Source: an uncultured Clostridia bacterium (GTDB lineage Bacteria; Bacillota; Clostridia; JAAYHZ01). Taken from it: DNA of 6,930 nt. Where the stretch lies: NCBI GenBank assembly GCA_937894465.1, contig CALCRE010000182.1:1-6930 (forward strand), read 5' to 3'. Of the stretch, positions 1 to 6,115 are shown piece by piece; the stretch's first letter is position 1; every line of letters starts with the position of its first letter. Under the pieces are notes generated by a model, which ran no database searches, was not told the origin of the DNA, and worked only from the letters and a program-made list of their open reading frames with translations. The translations under genes and the position numbers were made by a program.

Positions 1-158
1 AATACAGTATTATTTTATATGAAAACCAACCTGTTCTTTTTGAAGAAACTGAACATTTCCAAGAAGCATTTGAATATGGCATAAAAATATTCGGTTCTGA
101 AGAAGTAAATGTCCGTACCTTCAGTTGTGGAGCTTGTCCCTTACTATACTTTTCGTGA
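1..158 (+). CDS. C-terminal end of an unrecognised protein, cut by the window start
   Basis: An open frame enters from the left edge (first full codon at 3) and stops at TGA 156-158, giving about 51 residues. Its composition looks like real protein (acidic and aromatic, for example FEETEHFQEAFEYGIKIFG), and the other two forward frames have stops within this stretch. I do not recognise a family. Its last 50 bases overlap the start of the 109-756 frame, which is in a different register. There are two readings. It may be a separate upstream gene overlapping the next one. Alternatively, it and the 215-residue frame may be one gene broken by a +1 change between about 109 and 155. The cysteine-rich last residues (SCGACPLLYFS) look less protein-like than what precedes them, which favours a frameshift. 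Confidence 0.5.
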   Translation, partial: YSIILYENQPVLFEETEHFQEAFEYGIKIFGSEEVNVRTFSCGACPLLYFS

Positions 159-756
159 GAAAATTTTCTACAACACGAAACAGTTTAATGAAAATTATTA
201 TATAATGCCAATCAATACAAATGCACCAACCGGTAAAATTACATACAAAGCCAGGTATTTTATCAGTTCTTTAAGTGATGAAATAGAGGCGTCTTTGTAC
301 TTTTTGTATTGCTTGAATTATGACAAAGAGCTGTACACATTGTTTCGATATGGGATTGAAGATACGGATTATGTAAACACGCCATCCGGATTGGAACTTA
401 ATAACTTGTATGGTCATTCTCAAATGTCGTACAAGTTTGAAAATCCTTTTATAGAACCGAAGCTTGCTCATGACTTTAGCCTATGGGGTGAATTTATGGA
501 AGGATATCTAGCTGCTCAAGACACGAACAGAAAAATGATGGAACAAAACCGGGATGAGCAAATCATAAGAGAAACAGTAAAGAATATTCGAGAAAGCGAT
601 TCTTATTTCGATGAGGTTATGAAAGAGAGAACCCGTTCATACAATAATATCTATGAATTGTTTAAGAGCGATAATGATGCGATCCATGAGTTTATGAACG
701 GCTTTAAACCGGATGACGGGAAATATGTCATAGATCAAATTATGATGAACCCATAA
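109..756 (+). CDS. Hypothetical protein, 215 residues, possibly the 3' part of a frameshifted gene
   Basis: I do not recognise this protein. It has no signal peptide and no clear membrane segment, so it is probably cytoplasmic. The first half is rich in Tyr, Asn and Phe. The region from about residue 125 to 195 is charged and probably helical (MMEQNRDEQIIRETVKNIRE, then FDEVMKERTRSYNNIYELF), possibly a coiled coil. The ATG at 109 has only a weak purine-rich stretch (GAAGAAG) ahead of it and lies inside the upstream open frame, so it may not be a true start. The length and clean protein-like composition support real or recently real coding. The next 80 bases downstream show no terminator. Its position among gene remnants suggests accessory rather than core function. 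Confidence 0.6.
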   Translation: MSVPSVVELVPYYTFREKIFYNTKQFNENYYIMPINTNAPTGKITYKARYFISSLSDEIEASLYFLYCLNYDKELYTLFRYGIEDTDYVNTPSGLELNNLYGHSQMSYKFENPFIEPKLAHDFSLWGEFMEGYLAAQDTNRKMMEQNRDEQIIRETVKNIRESDSYFDEVMKERTRSYNNIYELFKSDNDAIHEFMNGFKPDDGKYVIDQIMMNP

Positions 757-785
757 TCATACCTACAAAAATGACAAAATAATAG

Positions 786-1145
786 AAAACCGGTTATTGT
801 GTTAACCAACTGATTAATGGTGCTATATGGGGACATATATTGGAAAGCTTTGTTTTTGCAGAGGTGCTCAAAAGCTATTATAATGATGTGATTGTAAGAC
901 CTCCGGTATATTATTATTGCGATAAAGACAAAAATGAAATTCGTTTGTTGATTGAGGAAGGTGATATACTACACCCGGTAGAAATTAAGACTACCGGCGA
1001 TCCCAAAAAATCAATGATAAATGCTTTTCGATGTCTCAATGAAATACCGATAAAACAAATTGGAGCAGGTGCGGTGATCTGTCTTGCAAAACAACGATTA
1101 CCATTGACTGATAATGTTTGGATTCTGCCGGTCAATTTAATATGA
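786..1145 (+). pseudogene. C-terminal remnant of a DUF4143-type (AAA-like) ATPase
   Basis: The frame is open from just after a stop at 783-785 to TGA 1143-1145. A TTG at 840 could start translation, but the family resemblance begins upstream of it (NGAIWGHILESFVFAEVLKS, from about 816). It then continues with YYYCDKDKNEIRLLIEEGD and HPVEIKTTGDPKKS, and ends in ICLAKQRLPLTDNVWILPV. From knowledge of the family, this is the C-terminal nuclease-like half of DUF4143 proteins, with the E-I-x-LLIE and VEIK pattern. Those proteins normally have about 400 residues and begin with a P-loop ATPase domain. That domain (Walker A and B) is absent here, so about three quarters of the gene is missing. No ribosome binding site precedes the TTG. 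IRLLIE stands where the family usually has an acidic residue (EIDLLIE), so the catalytic Asp may be lost as well. Confidence 0.7.
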
Positions 1146-1150
1146 GAAAG

Positions 1151-1311
1151 CTAGTTGTTATTGTTCGGAAAGTCAATGCCGCTGATTGCATGATCATATA
1201 AAAATAACTTCACTTCACTCATATCATCTCGATTATGGTTAAAATACCGGCTCCGTTTGAGACCAATATTTTATTGGCCAAAACTAAAAAAACAGCCGTC
1301 TTGTGCCCCAT
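1151..1311 (-). pseudogene. Degenerate C-terminal remnant of a Fic-family protein
   Basis: On the minus strand two short frames join into a recognisable Fic C-terminus. One reads GHKTAVFLVLANKIL then VSNGAGILTI (1311 down to about 1231). This matches the helix after the HxFx(D/E)GN(K/G)R motif in Fic proteins. The other frame reads DDMSEVKLFLYD then HAISGIDFPNNNN and ends at TAG 1153-1151, matching the usual C-terminal tail with its (F/L)LYDxxIxGIDF pattern. About 30 residues normally lie between the two blocks; here they nearly touch in different registers, so an internal deletion and a frame change have occurred. The N-terminal part with the flap and catalytic His is not recognisable. Fic proteins usually transfer AMP to target proteins and often act in toxin-antitoxin pairs; this copy cannot. 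The family match is from memory of conserved patterns, not a search. Confidence 0.55.
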
Positions 1312-1330
1312 AGAAAAGCTGTAATGGCTA

Positions 1331-1348
1331 AGGTTATGCAGGTTATGC
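1331..1348 (+). repeat. 9-bp tandem direct repeat (AGGTTATGC x2)
   Basis: AGGTTATGC occurs twice back to back at 1331-1339 and 1340-1348. It lies where the Fic remnant fades and the fibronectin-like fragment begins. It could mark a small slippage event at the junction of two decayed genes. No function is evident. Confidence 0.7.
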
Positions 1349-1355
1349 ACAGTAC

Positions 1356-1786
1356 TTGGAAATATTGTATGATGGAAAAGTGAGTAATACCTATGCACGT
1401 CTCGAAATAGATTACATAAGGAAGAACTTCAAGCTGACAATACCTACATCGCTGTCACCTAGCGGTGTTGAGAACATTGTATACACTGACGAAGGTAATG
1501 TTTTTTCATTCTACTACACTGATACGGACGGCGATTCTTTGAACGCATATGAAATTCATACCGACAGCATGGCACGTCTTCCTGGACAAGCATCGAACCG
1601 ATTGGAGCATCTCAAGCAATCGACACAACTGTATTCCATACATTTGAGCCTGACACGTTCTTGATGGATAGTATATACGAATGGCAAGTTCGTACATATG
1701 ACGGTGCGTTGTGGTCGGATTGGTCTTCTGTTTCATTATTCAAAACAAACACCGAACCGAATACCCCCATTCCGCACCCAAATTGA
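1356..1786 (+). pseudogene. Frameshifted fibronectin-III-like domain fragment of a surface or phage-type protein
   Basis: The first frame (TTG at 1356, open from 1332, stop at 1662-1664) contains IPTSLSPSGVENIVYTDEG and FSFYYTDTDGDSLNAYEI. The second frame (1 nt back) then reads DTTVFHTFEPDTF, SIYEWQVRTYDGALWSDWSS and VSLFKTNTEPNTP, and stops at TGA 1784-1786. Together they give one beta-sandwich of the fibronectin-III-like type common in bacterial surface and tail-associated proteins. The diagnostic pieces are a D-x-D-G-D turn followed by AYEI, and a Y-x-W-x-V-R-x-Y-D strand followed by W-S-x-W-S. The register changes between about 1591 and 1616, consistent with loss of one base. The start lacks a ribosome binding site and any signal peptide. 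This is probably an internal or C-terminal piece of a larger, lost gene. A sequencing error could explain the shift, but not the missing 5' end. Confidence 0.6.
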
Positions 1787-1860
1787 GTTAACTAGAGTTA
1801 TTTTTATTAAAAATTCTAAATACAGTACGAATCTATGTAGATGATGGTAAAAGATGATGA

Positions 1861-1880
1861 GTGGAAGGCAGTGGAAGGCA
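1861..1880 (+). repeat. 10-bp perfect tandem duplication upstream of uppS
   Basis: GTGGAAGGCA occurs twice in immediate succession at 1861-1870 and 1871-1880, ahead of the extended -10 element at 1927-1935. It may be a slippage product. A 10-bp unit is close to one helical turn, so a regulator site is conceivable, but nothing else supports one. Confidence 0.7.
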
Positions 1881-1926
1881 TTTGTATATTTTTTCAGTTA
1901 ATTGTCTATGATCAAGGAAGGGATTT

Positions 1927-1935
1927 TGATATAAT
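1927..1935 (+). promoter_or_regulatory. Extended -10 promoter (TGATATAAT) for the uppS cluster
   Basis: TGATATAAT at 1927-1935 is a perfect extended -10 element (TGn followed by TATAAT) for the main vegetative sigma factor. No good -35 box sits at the standard 17-nt spacing (TATGAT is there); extended -10 promoters often do not need one. Transcription would begin at about 1942, leaving a leader of roughly 45 nt before the uppS ATG at 1988. This placement argues that the open frame from 1841 to 1987 is not translated as part of uppS. Confidence 0.6.
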
Positions 1936-1987
1936 AAACCATAGAGTTGATTTCGATGTAAGGGAAATTTCTATTTTAGGTAGAGCA

Positions 1988-2752
1988 ATGAATAATATAT
2001 TTAGAAAAAAAAATAAGCAAATAGTATCGGATCGAAGATTGCCAAGGCATATCGCTTTTATCATGGACGGGAATGGTCGCTGGGCTAAAAAAAGAGGCTT
2101 GCCTAGAAATATGGGGCACCGGGAAGGATCCTACACATTAAAAAGAATCGCCAAAGACTGCAGTGAAATCGGTATTCAATATGTGTCTGTTTTTGCATTG
2201 TCTACAGAAAATTGGTCAAGACCCAAAGAAGAAGTTGCCGGTTTGCTGAATTTGCTTCGCGAATTTATTAGATCTGCCGACAAAGAAATCGCAGAAAACA
2301 ATATCCGTATACGGTTCGCTATGTCTCGGGAGGGTTTGCCGGAAGATATTTTAAGTGAAATCGATCGAATTATGGAAAAAACAAAAAACATCAAAGGTAC
2401 ACAATTGATAATAGCTTTGAACTACGGTGGAAAAGACGAAATTGTACATGCTGTAAAACGAATTGCTCAGGATGTATCGGAGAACAGGTTGAAACCTGGT
2501 GATATTGATCAATCATTGTTTTCAAGTTATATGTATCTGCCGGATGTACCGGAGCCGGATATGATTATAAGGCCTTCCGGTGAAAAGAGAATAAGCAATT
2601 TTTATTTATGGCAGGCTGCTTATTCGGAATTTTGGTATTCTGATGTTTTATGGCCTGACTTTGACAGGAAACAATTAGAAAAGGCTTTAGAGGATTACGA
2701 AAAAAGAGATAGAAGATATGGAGGCATAAGCAATGAAAACAAGAATTATTAG
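1988..2752 (+). CDS. uppS: Undecaprenyl diphosphate synthase (cis-prenyltransferase)
   Basis: UppS condenses farnesyl diphosphate with eight isopentenyl diphosphates to make the C55 lipid carrier used for peptidoglycan and other wall polymers. From ATG 1988 the protein has 254 residues, the normal family length. Visible motifs are HIAFIMDGNGRWAKKRG (residues 21-37, with catalytic Asp27 and the diphosphate-binding loop), FALSTENWSRP (69-79) and IIRPSGEKRISNF (193-205) followed by SEFWYSDVLWPDF, which bind the second diphosphate and Mg. Two positions look unusual: FAMSREGLPEDI (110-121) where many relatives have a GD-x-x-x-LP motif, and IRPSGE instead of the common IRTSGE. The frame is open back to 1841, but those 49 extra residues have no family counterpart and overlap the promoter. 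A weak AGGTAGA precedes the chosen start. The gene overlaps cdsA by 20 nt, suggesting coupled translation. Confidence 0.95.
   Translation: MNNIFRKKNKQIVSDRRLPRHIAFIMDGNGRWAKKRGLPRNMGHREGSYTLKRIAKDCSEIGIQYVSVFALSTENWSRPKEEVAGLLNLLREFIRSADKEIAENNIRIRFAMSREGLPEDILSEIDRIMEKTKNIKGTQLIIALNYGGKDEIVHAVKRIAQDVSENRLKPGDIDQSLFSSYMYLPDVPEPDMIIRPSGEKRISNFYLWQAAYSEFWYSDVLWPDFDRKQLEKALEDYEKRDRRYGGISNENKNY
2720..2724 (+). promoter_or_regulatory. Shine-Dalgarno site of cdsA, inside uppS
   Basis: GGAGG lies 8 nt ahead of the ATG at 2733, within the last codons of uppS. It fixes the cdsA start and explains the 20-nt overlap between the two genes. Confidence 0.85.
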
Positions 2753-3557
2753 CTCTGTTGTCGCTTTGGCTATTTTGTTCCTTGCCATGTTTGCACCGGT
2801 TTGGGTATTTTTGATTGGCGTAACTTTTGTGGCTTTGATCGCTGTTATTGAATACTTTAGTTCGGTTCGATCAAAAGAATATAAAATGTCTCCATGGCCG
2901 ATTTTGATATCGGTTTTATCAGCCGTACCTTTGTGGGTGTCCATGCTATACCCGCTACATACACTTGGTGTCAACAAGGACGCTTGCATCGTCGTTTGGA
3001 TCATTTTGACCGTTGTTGCTTGTACAAGTGCGTGTGTTTTTTCAAATATGAAATACCATTTTGCCGACGTGGCAATCTCTATATTCGGTCTGCTATATAT
3101 CCTTTTGCCCTTGAGCCTTATTGTACGGATCAGAAGCGAGCAACACGGATTCTACCTGATTTGGCTGGTCTTCTTAGGTGCTTGGATCACGGATATATCA
3201 GCATATTTTACAGGAACATTTTTTGGAACCCGTAAAATACTACCGAAAATCAGTGCTAAAAAGACTGTGGAGGGATTTGTCGGTGGAATTTTAGGTTGTA
3301 TATTGGCTATTGTCATTTATGGCATATGGATGCAAACCAAAGGTGTTTCCATCCATTGGGCTTGGTATTTGCTACTAGGTGCCGCCTTGGGTTTTGTGTC
3401 ACAGGTGGGAGACTGGTTCGCATCATGCATCAAGCGATATCTGGACATTAAGGACTTCGGTAAAATCATGCCCGGTCACGGTGGAATTTTGGATCGGTTT
3501 GACAGCGTCCTTTATGTGACGCCTATGGTATATATGTTCATCATTTTGATGGTTTGA
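2733..3557 (+). CDS. cdsA: Phosphatidate cytidylyltransferase (CDP-diacylglycerol synthase)
   Basis: CdsA is an integral membrane enzyme that converts phosphatidic acid and CTP into CDP-diacylglycerol, the precursor of phosphatidylglycerol and related phospholipids. The 274 residues are of normal length. They are mostly hydrophobic, with about seven or eight membrane segments; the first are near residues 5-40, 55-75 and 85-105. The C-terminal CDP-alcohol signature is complete, running from Ser231 to Asp257 (SCIKRYLDIKDFGK, then MPGHGGILDRFD) and including the metal-binding Asp residues. The upstream conserved block DISAYFTGTFFG followed by KKTVEGFVGG (154-185) is also intact. The start is set by the GGAGG ahead of it. 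The gene sits between uppS and dxr, the usual position in Firmicutes, and is surely co-transcribed with them. Nothing in it suggests damage. Confidence 0.96.
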   Translation: MKTRIISSVVALAILFLAMFAPVWVFLIGVTFVALIAVIEYFSSVRSKEYKMSPWPILISVLSAVPLWVSMLYPLHTLGVNKDACIVVWIILTVVACTSACVFSNMKYHFADVAISIFGLLYILLPLSLIVRIRSEQHGFYLIWLVFLGAWITDISAYFTGTFFGTRKILPKISAKKTVEGFVGGILGCILAIVIYGIWMQTKGVSIHWAWYLLLGAALGFVSQVGDWFASCIKRYLDIKDFGKIMPGHGGILDRFDSVLYVTPMVYMFIILMV

Positions 3558-3562
3558 GGTGA
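3556..3562 (+). promoter_or_regulatory. Shine-Dalgarno site deciding the TTG start of dxr
   Basis: GAGGTGA overlaps the cdsA stop codon and lies 4 nt before TTG 3567. No in-frame ATG lies near enough to keep the NADPH-binding motif, so this site supports the rare TTG start. Confidence 0.8.
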
Positions 3563-3566
3563 AGTA

Positions 3567-4727
3567 TTGATACAAAACATTTCTATATTAGGTTCGACGG
3601 GTTCCATCGGGCAACAAACATTGGATGTTGTGGAAAATTTAGGGATTAAGGTTAATGCATTGGCAGCCGGTAAAAATGTTCGATTGCTTGAAGAGCAAGC
3701 CAGGAAATTCAAACCGGAATTTGTGGCATTATTCGACACCCAAAAAGCAAAGGAATTAAAGATCCTTTTGGCGGATACACCTGTGAAGGTGTTAAGCGGA
3801 TTGGAAGGGGTTTGTCAAATAGCCACTCATCCGAAGAGCCAACGTGTGGTTGCAGGTATTGTTGGGATCGATGGTCTTCTCCCGGTGGTTTCCGCCATAA
3901 AAGCCGGGAAAGATGTTTGCCTTGCAAACAAGGAAACATTAGTAACCGCCGGGGACGTGATTATGCCTTTGGCACAAGAGCATCATGTGAACATTTTACC
4001 TGTGGACAGTGAACATTCCGCCATTTTTCAATGTATTGGCAAATCAAATCCGAAGGAAGTTACCAAAATCCTTTTAACGGCATCCGGAGGTGCGTTTTTA
4101 GGAAAGACTAAAGCAGAACTTGAAAATGTCACTTTACAGCAAGCGTTGTCGCATCCGAACTGGAAGATGGGGTCAAAAATAACAGTGGACAGTGCTACGT
4201 TGATGAATAAAGGATTTGAAGTTATAGAAGCAAAGTTTTTGTTTCATATGGATGCGAAAAATATTAAAACGGTGATTCATCCCCAAAGCATCATCCATTC
4301 TGCGGTAGAATTTATCGACGGCTCGGTAATCGCCCAAATGGGATTGCCGGATATGCGCCTTCCCATCCAATATGCCTTGACTTGGCCAAATAGGGTGGAA
4401 AGCAGTTTTAAAAAAATGGATTTGTTTGATTTGTCGGCTTTGACCTTTCTTCAGCCGGATGTTGAGACCTTCGGTTGCTTGAAGCTTGCTTACGAGGCGG
4501 CAGAGGATGAATACAACATGCGAATCATATTGAATTCGGCAAACGATACTGCGGTAGATTGTTTTATCCGCGGACAAATTGACTTTTTGGACATCTACAG
4601 GGTGATCCGTACCGTGATAGACGAATTTCCAAGATCAAAACCCGAATCCTTGGAAGAGATTGTTGAAATGGTGCAAACAAGTAAAATATATACCATTGAA
4701 TGCATCAAAAAAGGTATTTTTAAATGA
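3567..4727 (+). CDS. dxr: 1-deoxy-D-xylulose 5-phosphate reductoisomerase
   Basis: Dxr rearranges and reduces 1-deoxyxylulose 5-phosphate to 2-C-methylerythritol 4-phosphate with NADPH. This is the first committed step of the MEP isoprenoid pathway and the target of fosmidomycin. The 386 residues match the family length. The N-terminus carries the NADPH motif ILGSTGSIG (7-15). Also visible are LANKETLV (119-126), PVDSEHSAIFQ (145-155) with metal ligands Asp147 and Glu149, TASGGAF (171-177), and HPNWKMGSKITVDSATLMNK (196-215) with substrate-contacting His196, then Glu218 as third metal ligand. The C-terminal helix has ANDTAV (325-330) where most relatives have ANEVAV, a mild variation. The start is TTG, supported by the GAGGTGA ahead of it and by the position of the NADPH motif. 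It follows cdsA by 9 nt. A 75-nt gap follows, so rseP may have extra regulation. Confidence 0.97.
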   Translation: MIQNISILGSTGSIGQQTLDVVENLGIKVNALAAGKNVRLLEEQARKFKPEFVALFDTQKAKELKILLADTPVKVLSGLEGVCQIATHPKSQRVVAGIVGIDGLLPVVSAIKAGKDVCLANKETLVTAGDVIMPLAQEHHVNILPVDSEHSAIFQCIGKSNPKEVTKILLTASGGAFLGKTKAELENVTLQQALSHPNWKMGSKITVDSATLMNKGFEVIEAKFLFHMDAKNIKTVIHPQSIIHSAVEFIDGSVIAQMGLPDMRLPIQYALTWPNRVESSFKKMDLFDLSALTFLQPDVETFGCLKLAYEAAEDEYNMRIILNSANDTAVDCFIRGQIDFLDIYRVIRTVIDEFPRSKPESLEEIVEMVQTSKIYTIECIKKGIFK

Positions 4728-4791
4728 AAATCATGAACAAAAAATACAAGCATATGTATACAATAGTTTAATTACAGTTAGAATTAACGGC

Positions 4792-4797
4792 AGGAGG
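4792..4797 (+). promoter_or_regulatory. Strong Shine-Dalgarno site of rseP in the dxr-rseP gap
   Basis: A perfect AGGAGG lies 5 nt before ATG 4803, the strongest ribosome binding site in the window. The rest of the 75-nt gap (4728-4802) is AT-rich, with a loose TTAATT/AATTAA inverted pair and no terminator-like hairpin, so transcription from dxr probably reads through. Confidence 0.85.
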
Positions 4798-4802
4798 AAT
4801 GT

Positions 4803-6095
4803 ATGCAAATATTAATCGGTTTAATTGCCATTAGTGTGATCATGTTCATACACGAATTTGGACATTTTATCGCTGCAAAAGCGTGTAAGATAAAAGTAAA
4901 GGAATTCTCCATATTCATGGGACCCAAATTGTTTCAATTTAAAAAAGGTGAAACCTTATACACATTGAGGCTGATTCCCATGGGCGCCTTTGTGGCTATG
5001 GAAGGAGAGGAAGAAGAATCTCAAGACGACAGAGCGTTTTGCAACAAGCCGGTTTGGCAAAGGGCTATTGTTGCTTTTGCAGGATCATTTGCCAATATTG
5101 TTGTTGCCTTATTAATTTTTACGTTGACATTCTTTTCAACCGGATATATTACCAATGAGATCGGATCTTTGGATGAAGCCTCCGGTGCTTATCAAGCAGG
5201 GTTGAGGGAAGGGGACATGGTCAAGGAATACAACGGCAAGAAAATTCGTCACGCCCTTGATTTGAATGTTTACATGTATGCGGCCAACGATAAACCGGTG
5301 ACCATAGAATATGAACGTAATAACCAAAGCGATACGGCAACGTTCCAGCCTGTTCATTACCCTGAAGCAAAGCGCTATTTATTAGGGTTTGTACCTCGCG
5401 CTAACAGTGGACTTGAATCCACAGTGGTTGACAGTGTTAACACTGAAACCGGTGCAAAGCGAGCAGGCTTGCAAAGCGGGGACCGCATTGTGGAAATAGA
5501 CGGAAATCCCATCAAGGATCGGAAGGACATTGCTGCCGTCATGGACACAGGAAAGGGAGATGAAGTAGAAGTAAAAGTCATTCGTAACAATCAAACAGTC
5601 ACCATGAGTATAAAGCCCTATCTTGAAACCACTCCGGAGATGTATCTGCCCGGGTTCTATTTCAAGACTGCAAAAGGTGGATTCTTCAAAACCATAGGAA
5701 ATGCATGGCGATATACATTCTCCAATGTACGCAGCGTCTATTTATCTCTCGGATGGTTGATTTCCGGAAAGGTATCCTTGAAAGATGTAATGGGTCCGGT
5801 AGGGATCATTTCCACCATCGGTTCCGTGGCTAGACAACCTTCCGTGTTGATCGCGCTTCAATCATTGCTCAATACCATAGCTGTCATTAGCGTCAATTTG
5901 GGTGTGATGAATTTATTGCCCATGCCTGCGCTAGATGGAAGCAAGCTTGTGATCCTTTTGATTGAAGGCTTGAGGAAAAAACCCATTCCTCAAGAGAGGG
6001 AAGCCATGATTTCTATGATCGGATTCGTATTGCTAATTTCTTTGATGATTTTTACTGTGTACAATGACATTATGCGATTGCTGGGCAATCGATGA
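4803..6095 (+). CDS. rseP: Site-2 intramembrane zinc metalloprotease, RseP/RasP type
   Basis: This membrane protease cuts substrates inside the bilayer, typically anti-sigma factors already cut at site 1, and also remnant signal peptides. In Gram-positives the orthologue is called RasP. The zinc site is complete: HEFGH at residues 17-21 in the first membrane helix, and NLLPMPALDG (370-379) with the third ligand Asp378. The conserved FAGSFANI (92-99) starts the second helix. Between these come two PDZ-like segments. The first is at about 118-175 (AYQAGLREGDMVKEYNGKKI) and weaker; the second, at about 206-272, is clear (AKRAGLQSGDRIVEIDGNPI). The final membrane helix spans about 400-420. At 430 residues it is normal for the family. 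The start follows AGGAGG. Its stop TGA overlaps an in-frame ATG of ispG. Its substrates cannot be told from this window. Confidence 0.95.
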   Translation: MQILIGLIAISVIMFIHEFGHFIAAKACKIKVKEFSIFMGPKLFQFKKGETLYTLRLIPMGAFVAMEGEEEESQDDRAFCNKPVWQRAIVAFAGSFANIVVALLIFTLTFFSTGYITNEIGSLDEASGAYQAGLREGDMVKEYNGKKIRHALDLNVYMYAANDKPVTIEYERNNQSDTATFQPVHYPEAKRYLLGFVPRANSGLESTVVDSVNTETGAKRAGLQSGDRIVEIDGNPIKDRKDIAAVMDTGKGDEVEVKVIRNNQTVTMSIKPYLETTPEMYLPGFYFKTAKGGFFKTIGNAWRYTFSNVRSVYLSLGWLISGKVSLKDVMGPVGIISTIGSVARQPSVLIALQSLLNTIAVISVNLGVMNLLPMPALDGSKLVILLIEGLRKKPIPQEREAMISMIGFVLLISLMIFTVYNDIMRLLGNR

Positions 6096-6115
6096 ATATA
6101 AAGATTAGAGATATT

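Noticed and set aside
1263..1277. Small hairpin CCAATA-TTT-TATTGG
   Set aside because: The 6-bp AT-rich stem is too weak for a terminator and falls inside the Fic remnant's coding remains.
1796..1816. AT-rich hairpin (ATTTTT/AAAAAT) after the fibronectin-like fragment, considered as a terminator
   Set aside because: The stem has no G or C pairs and no clean T run follows, so it would not be a stable intrinsic terminator.
1841..1987. N-terminal extension of uppS from ATG 1841 (49 extra residues)
   Set aside because: It has no family counterpart, contains the tandem duplication and the extended -10 element, and the start at 1988 gives the normal 254-residue length.
4173..4577. Minus-strand 134-residue open frame opposite dxr
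   Set aside because: It lies fully antisense to well-conserved dxr, with no recognisable motif or ribosome binding site.
4734..4764. Possible promoter for rseP (TGAACA ... TACAAT)
   Set aside because: The spacing is about 19 nt and the -35 match is poor; AT-rich intergenic sequence gives such matches often.
5432..5445. 14-bp perfect palindrome CAGTGTTAACACTG inside rseP
   Set aside because: It lies in coding sequence at the start of the second PDZ segment. A palindrome of this length is expected by chance roughly once in two or three windows this size.
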